Positions 46,202 through 55,812 of a stretch of DNA of 64,000 nt are shown in pieces. The position numbers were made by a program, and so were the translations under genes. The DNA lies in contig NC_092225.1 of assembly GCF_036320965.1 (NCBI RefSeq), forward strand, positions 74,610,935 to 74,674,934. The letters run 5' to 3'. The notes below the pieces were generated by a model. It was given only the letters and a program-made list of their open reading frames with translations, was not told where the DNA came from and did no database searches. Each line of letters starts with the position of its first letter. Position 1 is the stretch's first letter. This DNA comes from Panulirus ornatus (taxonomy: Eukaryota; Arthropoda; Malacostraca; Decapoda; Palinuridae).

Positions 46202-46214
46202 GTAATAATGATAA
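46143..46214. repeat. (TAA)n microsatellite
   Basis: About 18 AAT/TAA units with a few interruptions at both ends, next to an RTE tail. Confidence 0.95.
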
Positions 46215-46246
46215 CAAAAACAACACATAGACGCAATGTATATATA

Positions 46247-47396
46247 TATTCATTTATATTTATTTTGCTTTCTCGCTGTCTCCCGCATTTGCGAGGTAGC
46301 GCAAGGAAACAGACGAAAGAGATGGCCCAACCCACCCCCATACACATGTATATACACACACAGACACATACATATATACCCATGCACACAATTCACGCTG
46401 TCTGCCTTTATTTATTCCCATCTCCACCTCACCACACATGGAATACCATCCCCCTCCCCCCTCATGTGTGCGGGGTAGCGCTAGGAAAAGACAACAAAGG
46501 CCTCATTCATTCACACTCAATCTCTAGCTGTCATGCAATAATGCCCGAAACCACGGCTCCCTTTCCACATCCAGGCCCCTCACAGCTTTTCATGGTTTAC
46601 CCCAGACGCTTCACATGCCCTGATTCAATCCACTGACAGCACGTCAACCCCGGTATACCACATCGATCCAATTCACTCTATTCCTTGCCCGCCTTTCACC
46701 CGCCTGCATGTTCAGGCCCCGATCACTCAAAATCTTTTTCACTCCATCTTTCCACCTCCAATTTGGTCTCCCACTTCTCCTCGTGCCCTCCACCTCTGAC
46801 ACATATAACCTCTTGGTCAATCTTTCCTCACTCATTCTCTCCATGTGCCCAAACCATTTCAAAACACCCTCTTCTGCTCTCTCAACCACGCTCTTTTTAT
46901 TTCCACACATCTTTCTTACCCTTACATTACTTACTCGATCAAACCACCTCACACCACACATTGTCCTCAAACATCTCATTTCCAGCACATCCACCCTCCT
47001 GCGCACAACTCTATCCATAGCCCACGCCTTGCAACCATACAACATTGTTGGAACCACTATTCCTTCAAACATACCCATTTTTGCTTTCCGAGATAATGTT
47101 CTCGACTTCCACACATTCTTCAAGGCTCCCAGGATTTTCGCCCCCTCCCCCACCCTATGATTCACTTCCGCTTCCATGGTTCCATCCGCTGTCAGATCCA
47201 CTCCCAGATATCTAAAACACTTTACTTCCTCCAGTTTTTCTCCATTCAAACTTGCCTCCCAATTGACTTGACCCTCAACCCTACTGTACCTAATAACCTT
47301 GCTCTTATTCACATTTACTCTTAACTTTCTTCTTTCACACACTTTACCAGACTCAGTCACCAGCTTCTGCAGTTTCTCACATGAATCAGCCACCAG
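46247..47396 (-). mobile_element. RTE-type LINE, 5'-truncated, long 3' UTR
   Basis: The tail lies at about 46265 (GCTTTCTCGCTGTCTCCCGC on plus), the long-form 3' UTR to about 46640, then RT C-terminus to 47396 where it abuts (TA)n. It combines a long 3' UTR with protein features of the short-UTR copies (NVRV, ERRARNRVNW). Confidence 0.9.
46644..47393 (-). CDS. RTE RT C-terminal fragment, open to its natural stop
   Basis: The 249-codon frame starts at ADSCEKLQKLVTESGKVC, just after the catalytic FADD block, and is uninterrupted to NRVNWIDVVYRG and stop. Blocks: CFRYLGVDLTADGTMEAE, YGCKAWAMDRVVRRRVDVLE, KWFGHMERMSEERLTKR and GRPNWRWKDGVKKIL. The fragment lacks the RT active site, so it cannot be an enzyme. 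The absence of lesions shows the insertion is recent. Confidence 0.85.
   Translation of the reverse strand: MADSCEKLQKLVTESGKVCERRKLRVNVNKSKVIRYSRVEGQVNWEASLNGEKLEEVKCFRYLGVDLTADGTMEAEVNHRVGEGAKILGALKNVWKSRTLSRKAKMGMFEGIVVPTMLYGCKAWAMDRVVRRRVDVLEMRCLRTMCGVRWFDRVSNVRVRKMCGNKKSVVERAEEGVLKWFGHMERMSEERLTKRLYVSEVEGTRRSGRPNWRWKDGVKKILSDRGLNMQAGERRARNRVNWIDVVYRG

Positions 47397-47397
<1 letters not shown>

Positions 47398-47463
<66 letters not shown>
47398..47463. repeat. (TA)n followed by a T tract
   Basis: About 26 TA units then T13, lying between the truncated end of one RTE copy and a short element in the same orientation. Confidence 0.96.
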
Positions 47464-47685
47464 CAAACTATTCGCCATTTCCCGCGTTAGCGAGGTAGCA
47501 TTAAGAACAGAGGACTGGGCCTTTTTTGGAATATCCTCACCTGGCCCCCTCTGTTCCTTCTTTTGGAAAATTAAAAAAAAAAAAAACGAGAGGGGAGGAT
47601 TTCCAGCCCCCCGCTCCCTCCCCTTTTAGTCGCCTTCTACGACACGCAGGGAATACGTGGGAAGTATTCTTAATCCCCTATCCCC

Positions 47686-47692
<7 letters not shown>
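47464..47692 (-). mobile_element. RTE-derived short non-autonomous element, reference copy
   Basis: Complete and little diverged. On its sense strand it starts ATCCCTGGGGATAGGGG, carries AATACTTCCCACGTATTC, GTGTCGTAGAAGGCGACT, AAAGGGGAGGGAGCGGGG, GAAATCCTCCCCTCTCG, an A/T run, CCAAAAGAAGGAACAG, GCCAGGTGAGGATATTCC, and ends CGCTACCTCGCTAACGCGGG, AAATGGCGAATAGTTTG. The first about 200 bases align with the RTE 5' UTR (28628-28460 minus) and the last about 45 with the RTE 3' tail. It is flanked by (TA)n on both sides. Confidence 0.92.

Positions 47693-47724
<32 letters not shown>
47692..47724. repeat. (TA)n microsatellite
   Basis: About 16 TA units between the short element and a 5'-truncated RTE copy. 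Confidence 0.96.
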
Positions 47725-47727
<3 letters not shown>

Positions 47728-49021
47728 ATTTGTATGTAGCATTTATGGATCTGGAGAAGGCATATGATAGAGTTGATAGAGATGCTCTGTGGGAGGTATT
47801 AAGAATATATGGTGTGGGAGGAAAGTTGTTAGAAGCAGTGAAAAGTTTTTATCGAGGATGTAAGGCATGTGTACGTGTAGGAAGAGAGGAAAGTGATTGG
47901 TTCTCAGTGAATGTAGGTTTGCGGCAGGGGTGTGTGATGTCTCCATGGTTGTTTAATTTGTTTATGGATGGGGTTGTTAGGGAGGTAAATGCAAGAGTTT
48001 TGGAAAGAGGGGCAAGTATGAAGTCTGTTGGGGATGAGAGAGCTTGGGAAGTGAGTCAGTTGTTGTTCGCTGATGACACAGCGCTGGTGGCTGATTCATG
48101 TGTGAAACTGCAGAAGCTAGTGACTGAGTTTGGTAAAGTGTGTGGAAGAAGAAAGTTAAGAGTAAATGTGAATAAGAGCAAGGTTATTAGGTACAGTAGG
48201 GTTGAGGGTCAAGTCAATTGGGAGGTGAGTTTGAATGGAGAAAAACTGGAGGAAGTGAAATGTTTTAGATATCTGGGAGTGGATCTGGCAGCGGATGGAA
48301 CCATGGAAGCGGAAGTGGATCATAGGGTGGGGGAGGGGGCGAAAATTCTGGGGGCCTTGAAGAATGTGTGGAAGTCGAGAACATTATCTCGGAAAGCAAA
48401 AATGGGTATGTTTGAAGGAATAGTGGTTCCAACAATGTTGTATGGTTGCGAGGCGTGGGCTATGGATAGAGTTGTGCGCAGGAGGATGGATGTGCTGGAA
48501 ATGAGATGTTTGAGGACAATGTGTGGTGTGAGGTGGTTTGATCGAGTGAGTAACGTAAGGGTAAGAGAGATGTGTGGAAATAAAAAGAGCGTGGTTGAGA
48601 GAGCAGAAGAGGGTGTGTTGAAGTGGTTTGGGCACATGGAGAGGATGAGTGAGGAAAGATTGACCAAGAGGATATATGTGTCGGAGGTGGAGGGAACAAG
48701 GAGAAGAGGGAGACCAAATTGGAGGTGGAAAGATGGAGTGAAAAAGATTTTGTGTGATCGGGGCCTGAACATGCAGGAGGGTGAAAGGAGGGCAAGGAAT
48801 AGAGTGAATTGAAGCGATGTGGTATACCAGGGCTGACGTGCTGTCAGTGGATTGAATCAAGGCATGTGAAGCGTCTGGGGTAAACCATGGAAAGCTGTGT
48901 AGGTATGTATATTTGCGTGTGTGGACGTATGTATATACATGTGTATGGGGGGGGGTTGGGCCATTTCTTTCGTCTGTTTCCTTGCGCTACCTCGCAAACG
49001 CGGGAGACAGCGACAAAGTAT
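47725..49021 (+). mobile_element. RTE-type LINE, 5'-truncated, short 3' UTR, flanked by (TA)n
   Basis: RTE homology starts at MDLYVAFMDLEKAYD right after (TA)16 and ends with the stem-loop, GACAAAGTAT, A19 and (TA)16. It is the cleanest example of a copy placed inside a TA tract. Confidence 0.95.
47727..48812 (+). CDS. RTE RT palm to C-terminus, nearly intact
   Basis: Open from MDLYVAFMDLEKAYDRVDRD through RQGCVMSPWLFNLFMDG, LLFADDTALVADS (intact FADD) and YGCEAWAMDRVVRRRMDVLE to GERRARNRVN. A single G to A change converts the Trp codon after NRVN to TGA, removing the last seven residues. The RT fingers are absent because of 5' truncation. The open frame extends upstream through the (TA)n as Tyr-Ile repeats, which is not biological coding. 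Confidence 0.85.
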
Positions 49022-49022
49022 A

Positions 49023-49073
<51 letters not shown>
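49022..49073. repeat. A19 then (TA)n
   Basis: The polyA of the left RTE copy, then about 16 TA units, then the truncated start of the next RTE copy. Confidence 0.96.
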
Positions 49074-49077
<4 letters not shown>

Positions 49078-50630
49078 TAATGTATGTATGACTCATGGTG
49101 AGGTGCCTAAGGATTGGCGGAATGCGTGCATAGTGCCATTGTACAAAGGCAAAGGGGATAAGAGTGAGTGCTCAAATTACAGAGGTATAAGTTTGTTGAG
49201 TATTCCAGGTAAATTATATGGGAGGGTATTGATTGAGAGGGTGAAGGCATGTACAGAGCATCAGATTGGGGAAGAGCAGTGTGGTTTCAGAAGTGGTAGA
49301 GGATGTGTGGATCAGGTGTTTGCTTTGAAGAATGTATGTGAGAAATACTTAGAAAAGCAAATGGATTTGTATGTAGCATTTATGGATCTGGAGAAGGCAT
49401 ATGATAGAGTTGATAGAGATGCTCTGTGGAAGGTATTAAGAATATATGGTGTGGGAGGCAAGTTGTTAGGAGCAGTGAAAAGTTTTTATCGAGGATATAA
49501 GGCATGTGTATGTGTAGGAAGAGAGGAAAGTGATTGGTTCTCAGTGAATGTAGGTTTGCGGCAGGGGTGTGTGGTCTCCATGGTTGTTTAATTTGTTTAT
49601 GGATGGGGTTGTTAGGGAGGTGAATGCAACAGTTTTGGAAAGAGGGGCAAGTATGAAGTCTGTTGGGGATGAGAGAGCTTGGGAAGTGAGTCAGGTGTTG
49701 TTCGCTGATGATACAGCGCTGGTGGCTGATTCATGTGAGAAACTGCAGAAGCTGGTGACTGAGTTTGGTAAAGTGTGTGAAAGAAGAAAGTTAAGAGTAA
49801 ATGTGAATAAGAGCAAGGTTATTAGGTACAGTAAGGTTGAGGGTCAAGTTAATTGGGAGGTAAGTTTGAATGGAGAAAAACTGGAGGAAGTAAAGTGTTT
49901 TAGATATCTGGGAGTGGATCTGGCAGCGGATGGAACCATGGAAGCGGAAGTGGATCATAGGGTGGGGGAGGGGGCGAAAATTCTGGGGGCCTTGAAGAAT
50001 GTGTGGAAGTCGAGAACATTATCTCGGAAATCAAAAATGGGTATGTTTGAAGGAATAGTGGTTCCAACAATGTTGTATGGTTGCAAGGCGTGGGCTATGG
50101 ATAGAGTTGTGCGCAGGAGGATGGATGTGCTGGAAATGAGATGTTTGAGGACAATGTGTGGTGTGAGGTGGTTTGATCGAGTGAGTAACGTAAGGGTAAG
50201 AGAGATGTGTGGAAATGGGAAGAGCGTGGTTGAGAGAGCAGAAGAGGGTGTTTTGAAATGGTTTGGGCACATGGAGAGAATGAGTGAGGAAAGATTGACC
50301 AAGAGGATATATGTGTCAGAGGTGGAGGGAACGAGGAGAAGTGGGAGACCAAATTGGAGGTGGAAAGATGGAGTGAAAAAGATTTTGTGTGATCGGGGCC
50401 TGAACATGCAGGAGGGTGAAAGGAGGGCAAGGAATAGAGTGAATTGGATCGATGTGGTATACCGGGGTTGACATGCTGTCAGTGGATTGAATCAGGGCAT
50501 GTGAAGCTGTCTAGGTATGTATATTTGCGTGTGTGGACGTATGTATATACATGTGTATGGGGTGGGTTGGGCCATTTCTTTCGTCTGTTTCCTTGCGCTA
50601 CCTCGCAAACGCGGGAGACAGCGACAGAGC

Positions 50631-50636
<6 letters not shown>
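49074..50636 (+). mobile_element. RTE-type LINE, 5'-truncated, short 3' UTR
   Basis: Starts at LFNVCMTHGEVPKDW and ends in A18 at 50636-50650. A deletion of about 30 bases in the 3' UTR (GTGAAGCTGTCTAGGTATG) distinguishes it from other short-UTR copies. It forms the left arm of a palindrome with the minus copy at 50684-52584. Confidence 0.94.
49080..50471 (+). pseudogene. RTE reverse transcriptase with a 2-base deletion
   Basis: The first frame (to 49591) carries NYRGISLLSIPGKLYGRVLI, GRGCVDQVFALK and AFMDLEKAYDRVDR. It shifts at 49571 where GTGTGGTCTCC replaces GTGTGATGTCTCC. The second frame (49569-50471) resumes SPWLFNLFMDGVVREVN, keeps VLFADDTALVADS and runs intact to NRVNWIDVVYRG and the natural stop. 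Confidence 0.88.
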
Positions 50637-50661
<25 letters not shown>

Positions 50662-50683
50662 TTTTTTTTATTATACTTTGTCG
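50636..50683. repeat. A18-(TA)7-T10 junction between opposed LINE tails
   Basis: The polyA of the plus copy runs into TA units and then the T tract that is the polyA of the minus copy. It forms the centre of an inverted repeat of over 1.5 kb per arm. Confidence 0.95.
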
Positions 50684-52579
50684 CTGTCTCCCACGTTTGC
50701 GAGGTAGTGCAAGGAAACAGACGAAAGAAATGGCCCAACCCCCCCCCCCATACACATGTATATACATACGTCCACACACGCAAATATACATACCTACACA
50801 GCTTTCCATGGTTTACCCCAGACGCTTCACATGCCTTGATTCAATCCACTGACAGCACGTCAACCCCGGTATACCACATCGCTCCAATTCACTCTATTCC
50901 TTGCCCTCCTTTCACCCTCCTGCATGTTCAGGCCCCGATCACACAAAATCTTTTTCACTCCGTCTTTCCACCTCCAATTTGGTCTCCCTCTTCTCCTCGT
51001 TCCCTCCACCTCCGACACATATATCCTCTTGGTCAATCTTTCCTCACTCATTCTCTCCATGTGCCCAAACCGCTTCAAAACACCCTCTTCTGCTCTCTCA
51101 ACCACGCTCTTTTTATTTCCACACATCTCTCTTACCCTTACGTTACTCACTCGATCAAACCACCTCACACCACACATTGTCCTCAAACATCTCATTTCCA
51201 GCACATCCATCCTCCTGCGCACAACTCTATCCATAGCCCACGCCTCGCAACCATACAACATTGTTGGAACCACTATTCCTTCAAACATACCCATTTTTGC
51301 TTTCCGAAATAATGTTCTCGACTTCCACACATTCTTCAAGGCCCCCAGAATTTTCGCCCCCTCCCCCACCCTATGATCCACTTCCGCTTCCATGGTTCCA
51401 TCCGCTGCCAGATCCACTCCCAGATATCTAAAACACTTCACTTCCTCCAGTTTTTCTCCATTCAAACTCACCTCCCAATTGACTTGACCCTCAACCCTAC
51501 TGTACCTAATAACCTTGCTCTTATTCACATTCACTCTTAACTTTCTTCTTCCACACACTTTACCAAACTCAGTCACCAGCTTCTGCAGTTTCTCACATGA
51601 ATCAGCCACCAGCGCTGTATCATCAGCGAACAACAACTGACTCACTTCCCAAGCTCTCTCATCCCCAACAGACTTCATAATTGCCCCTCTTTCCAAAACT
51701 CTTGCATTTACCTCCCTAACAACCCCATCCATAAACAAATTAAACAACCATGGAGACATCACACACCCCTGCCGCAAACCTACATTCACTGAGAACCAAT
51801 CACTTTCCTCTCTTCCTACACGTACACATGCCTTACATCCTTGATAAAAACATTTCACTGCTTCTAACAACTTTCCTCCCACACCATATATTCTTAATAC
51901 CTTCCACAGAGCATCTCTATCAACTCTATCATATGCCTTCTCCAGATCCATAAATGCTACATACAAATCCATTTGCTTTTCTAAGTATTTCTCACATACA
52001 TTCTTCAAAGCAAACACCTGATCCACACATCCTCTACCACTTCTGAAACCACACTGCTCTTCCCCAATCTGATGCTCTGTACATGCCTTCACCCTCTCAA
52101 TCAATACCCTCCCATATAATTTACCAGGAATACTCAACAAACTTATACCTCTGTAATTTGAGCACTCACTCTTATCCCCTTTGCCTTTGTACAATGGCAC
52201 TATGCATGCATTCCGCCAATCCTCAGGCACCTCACCATGAGTCATACATACATTAAATAACCTTACCAACCAGTCAACAATACAGTCACCCCCTTTTTTA
52301 ATAAATTCCACTGCAATACCATCCAAACCTGCTGCCTTGCCGGCTTTCATCTTCCGCAAAGCTTTCACTACCTCTTCTCTGTTTAACAAATCATTTTCCC
52401 TAACCCTCTCACTTTGCACACCACCTCGACCAAAACACCCTATATCTGCCACTCTATCATCAAACACATTCAACAAACCTTCAAAATACTCACTCCATCT
52501 CCTTCTCACATCACCACTACTTGTTATCACCTCCCCATTTGCGCCCTTCACTGAAGTTCCCATTTGCTCCCTTGTCTTA

Positions 52580-52584
<5 letters not shown>
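50684..52584 (-). mobile_element. RTE-type LINE, 5'-truncated, with the longest intact RT
   Basis: The tail lies at 50684 and 5' truncation at the RKTREQMGTS codons, where homology stops at a (TA)n tract (52585). Short 3' UTR. It contains the 648-codon frame described separately and faces the plus copy at 49074-50636 tail to tail. Confidence 0.95.
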
Positions 52585-52662
<78 letters not shown>

Positions 52663-52806
52663 ATATATGAGTGGATGGGCCATTTTTTGTCTGTTTTCTG
52701 GCACTCCCTCACTGACACGGGAAACAACGATCAAGTATAATGAAATAAATGAAAATAAATAATGGTGAAAAATACTTAGAAAAGCAAATGGATTTGTATG
52801 TAGCAT
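50860..52806 (-). CDS. RTE reverse transcriptase, longest intact frame in the window
   Basis: The frame has 648 codons. The first 74 come from flanking (TA)n/(TG)n and an unrelated tail and are not part of the protein. RTE homology begins at RKTREQMGTSVKGANG. RT landmarks: KMKAGKAAGLDGIAVEF (about 153-169), NYRGISLLSIPGKLYGR (217-233), GFRSGRGCVDQVFALK (253-268), motif A AFMDLEKAYD with Asp287, RQGCVMSPWLF (345-355), motif C FADD with Asp395-Asp396, then YLGVDLAADGT, YGCEAWAMDRVV, RFGHMERMSEERL and GRPNWRWKDGV to the natural stop after DVVYRG. No lesion is visible. Only the endonuclease and early linker are missing. The duplicate at 55998-57938 has two frameshifts. Confidence 0.9.
52585..52663. 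repeat. (TA)n then (TG)n
   Basis: About 24 TA units followed by about 14 TG units. The second copy at 57719-57795 is a few units shorter. Confidence 0.96.
52664..52763 (+). mobile_element. Diverged RTE-like tail fragment
   Basis: GGCACTCCCTCACTGACACG, GGAAACAACGATCAAGTATA and a (TAAA)-like end mirror the RTE 3' stem-loop and tail but with consistent differences, so it may be the tail of a related subfamily. It is present in both duplication units (52664 and 57796). Confidence 0.6.
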
Positions 52807-54335
52807 TTATGGATCTGGAGAAGGCATATGATAGAGTTGATAGAGATGCTCTGTGGAAGGTATTAAGAATATATGGTGTGGGAGGCAAGTTGTTAGAAGC
52901 AGTGAAAAGTTTTTATCGAGGATGTAAGGCATGTGTACGAGTAGGAAGACAGGAAAGTAATTGGTTCTCAGTGAATGTTGGTTTGCGGCAGGGATGCGTG
53001 ATGTCTCCATGGTTGTTTAATTTGTTTATGGATGGGGTTGTTAGGGAGGTGAATGCAAGAGTTTTGGAAAGAGGGGCAAGTATGCAGTCTGTTGTGGATG
53101 AAAGAGCTTGGGAGGCGAGTCAGTTGTTGTTCGCTGATGATACAGCGCTGGTGGCTGATTCATGTGAGAAACTGCATAAGCTGGTGACTGAGTTTGGTAA
53201 AGTGTGTGATAAAAGAAAGCTGAGAGCAAATGTGAATAAGAGCATGGTTATTAGGTACAGTAGGGTTGGGGGACAAGTCAATTGGGAGGTGTGTTTGAAT
53301 GGAGAAAAACTGGAGGAAGTGAAGTGTTTTAGATATCTGGGAGTGGATTTGGCAGCGGATGGAACCATGGAAGCGGAAGTGAATCATAGGGTGGGGGAGG
53401 GGGCAAAAGCTCTTGGAGCTTTGAAAAATGTTTGGAAGTCGAGAGCATTATGTTGGAAAGCAAAAGTGGGTATGTTTGAAGGAATAGTGGTTCCAACAAT
53501 GTTATATGGTTGTGAGGTGTGGGCTATAGATAGAGTCGTGCGGAGGAGGGTGGATGTGCTGGAAATGAGATGTTTGAGGACAATATGTGGTGTGAGGTGG
53601 TTTGATCGAGTAAGTAATGAAAGGGTAAGAGAGATGTGTGGTAATAAAAATAGTGTAGTTGAGAAAGCCGAGGAGGGTGTTTTGAAATGGTTTGGTCACA
53701 TGGAGAGAATGAGTGAGGAAAGATTGACAAAGAGGACATATATGACAGAGATGGAGGGAATGAGGAGAAGTGGGAGACCAAATTGGAGTAGGAAAGATGG
53801 GGTGAAAAAGATTTTGAGTGATCGGGGCCTGAACATGTAGGAGGGTGAAAGGCATGCAAGGAATAGAGTGAATTGGAACGATGTGGTATAAAGGGGTCAA
53901 CGTGCTGTCAATGGATTGAACCAGGGCATGTGAAGCATCTGGGGTAAACCATGGAAAGCTTTGTGGGGCCTGGATGTCAAAAAGGGAGCTGTGGTTTCGG
54001 TGCATTATACATGACAACTATAGACTGAGTGTGAACGAATGTGGCTTTTGTTGTCTTTTCCTAGCACTTCCTCGCCCACATGCGGGGGGAGTGGGGTTGT
54101 CATTTCATGTGTGGCGGGGTGGTGACGGGAAATGAATAAAGGGCAGACAATATGAATTATGTACATGTGTATATATGTATATGTCTGTGTGTGTATACAT
54201 ATGTATACGTTCAGATGTGCGTGTGTGTACGTGTATGTATATACATGTGTATGTGGGTGGGTTTGGCCATTCTTTTGTCTGTTTCCTTGCGCTACCTCGC
54301 TAATGTGGGAGACAGCGACAAAGTATAATAAATAT
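52764..54335 (+). mobile_element. RTE-type LINE, 5'-truncated, long 3' UTR
   Basis: Starts at EKYLEKQMDLYVAF, with coding DNA to about 53900 and the long 3' UTR to CGCTACCTCGCTAATGTGGG, AGACAGCGACAAAGTATAAT. It belongs to the long-UTR group by protein signature (AIDRVV, NERV, ILSD). Confidence 0.93.
52767..53840 (+). CDS. RTE RT palm to C-terminus, one nonsense change
   Basis: Open from EKYLEKQMDLYVAFMDLEKA through RQGCVMSPWLFNLFMDGVV, LLFADDTALVADS (FADD intact), YGCEVWAIDRVVRRRVDVLE and GRPNWSRKDGVKKIL to RGLNM. The next codon is TAG where other copies have CAG, so about 25 C-terminal residues are lost. The same nonsense codon is present in the duplicate (58972), so it predates the duplication. 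Confidence 0.85.
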   Translation, partial: EKYLEKQMDLYVAFMDLEKAYDRVDRDALWKVLRIYGVGGKLLEAVKSFYRGCKACVRVGRQESNWFSVNVGLRQGCVMSPWLFNLFMDGVVREVNARVLERGASMQSVVDERAWEASQLLFADDTALVADSCEKLHKLVTEFGKVCDKRKLRANVNKSMVIRYSRVGGQVNWEVCLNGEKLEEVKCFRYLGVDLAADGTMEAEVNHRVGEGAKALGALKNVWKSRALCWKAKVGMFEGIVVPTMLYGCEVWAIDRVVRRRVDVLEMRCLRTICGVRWFDRVSNERVREMCGNKNSVVEKAEEGVLKWFGHMERMSEERLTKRTYMTEMEGMRRSGRPNWSRKDGVKKILSDRGLNM

Positions 54336-54377
54336 AAAAAACTAATGATAATGATAATAATAATAATATTAATAATT

Positions 54378-54612
54378 ATCCCTGGGGATAGGGGATTAAG
54401 AATACTTCCCATGTATTCCCTGCGTGTCGTAGAAGGCGACTAAAAGGGGAGGGAGCGGGGGGCTGGAAATCCTCCCCTCTCGTTTTGTTTTTAATTTTCC
54501 AAAAGAAGGTACAGAGGGGGCCAGGTGAGGATATTCCAAAAAAGGCCCAGTCCTCTGTTCTTAACGCTACCTCGCTAATGCGGGAAATGGCGAATAGTTT
54601 GAAAGAAAAAGA
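54378..54612 (+). mobile_element. RTE-derived short non-autonomous element (unit A)
   Basis: Complete copy on the plus strand from ATCCCTGGGGATAGGGG to GAATAGTTTGAAAG and an A-rich end. It lies between (TAA)n-type tracts (54340-54377 and 54612-54640). The stem-loop arms occupy 54565-54592. Confidence 0.93.
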
Positions 54613-54640
54613 AAGAAAAATATTAATAATAATAGTAATA

Positions 54641-55770
54641 AAAGTGATTGGTTCTCAGTGAATGTAGGTTTGCGGCAGGGGTGTGTGATGTCTCCATGGT
54701 TGTTTAATTTGTTTATGGATGGGGTTGTTAGGGAGGTAAATGCAAGAGTTTTGGAAAGAGGGGCAAGTATGAAGTCTGTTGGGGATGAGAGAGCTTGGGA
54801 AGTGAGTCAGTTGTTGTTCGCTGATGATACAGCGCTGGTGGCCGATTCATGTGAGAAACTGCAGAAGCTGGTGACTGAGTTTGGTAAAGTGTGTGGAAGA
54901 AGAAAGTTAAGAGTAAATGTGAATAAGAGCAAGGTTATTAGGTACAGTAGGGTTGAGGGTCGTCAATTGGGAGGTGAGTTTGAATGGGGAAAAACTGGAG
55001 GAAGTGAAGTGTTTTAGATATCTGGGAGTGGATCTGGCAGCGGATGGAACCATGGAAGCGGAAGTGGATCATAGGGTGGGGGAGGGGGCGAAAATTCTGG
55101 GGGCCTTGAAGAATGTGTGGAAGTCGAGAACATTATCTCGGAAAGCAAAAATGGGTATGTTTGAAGGAATAGTATGTTCCAACAATGTTGTATGGTTGCG
55201 AGGCGTGGGCTACGGATAGAGTTGTGCGCAGGAGGATGGATGTGCTGGAAATGAGATATTTGAGGACAATGTGTGGTGTGAGGTGGTTTGATCGAGTGAG
55301 TAACGTAAGGGTAAGAGAGATGTGTGGAAATAAAAAGAGCGTGGTTGAGAGAGCAGAAGAGGGTGTTTTGAAGTGGTTTGGGCACATGGAGAGAATGAGT
55401 GAGGAAAGATTGACCAAGAGGATATATGTGTCGGAGGTGGAGGGAACGAGGAGAAGAGGGAGACCAAATTGGAGGTGGAAAGATGGAGTGAAAAAGATTT
55501 TGTGTGATCGGGGCCTGAACATGCAGGAGGGTGAAAGGAGGGCAAGGAATAGAGTGAATTGGAGCGATGTGGTATACCGGGGTTGACGTGCTGTCAGTGG
55601 ATTGAATCAAGGCATGTGAAGCGTCTGGGGTAAACCATGGAAAGCTGTGTAGGTATGTATATTTGCGTGTGTGGACGTATGTATATACATGTGTATGGGG
55701 GTGGGTTGGGCCATTTCTTTCGTCTGTTTCCTTGCGCTACCTCGCAAACGCGGGAGACAGCGACAGAGCA
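54641..55770 (+). mobile_element. RTE-type LINE, 5'-truncated, short 3' UTR (unit A)
   Basis: Starts at SDWFSVNVGLRQGC and ends with the stem-loop at 55735-55762 and A17. The RT is broken by a 2-base deletion near 54961 (GAGGGTCGTCAATTG) and a 1-base insertion near 55174 (ATAGTATGTTCC). Both are shared with the copy at 59772-60900. FADD is intact at about 54817. It forms a tail-to-tail palindrome with the minus copy starting at 55813. Confidence 0.93.
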
Positions 55771-55812
55771 AAAAAAAAAAAAAAAATATATATATATATT
55801 TTTTTTTATTAT
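55770..55812. repeat. A17-(TA)n-T junction between opposed LINE tails
   Basis: Second instance of the junction described at 50636-50683, here created between unit A and unit B of the duplication. Confidence 0.95.

Noticed and set aside
46143..46214. Regularly spaced repeats as a CRISPR array
   Set aside because: Continuous trinucleotide or dinucleotide runs with no unique spacers, in a spliced eukaryotic genome.
47527..47726. Upstream N-terminal extension of the 428-codon frame (47526-48812)
   Set aside because: It crosses a short element and a (TA)n tract. Only the part from 47727 has RTE homology.
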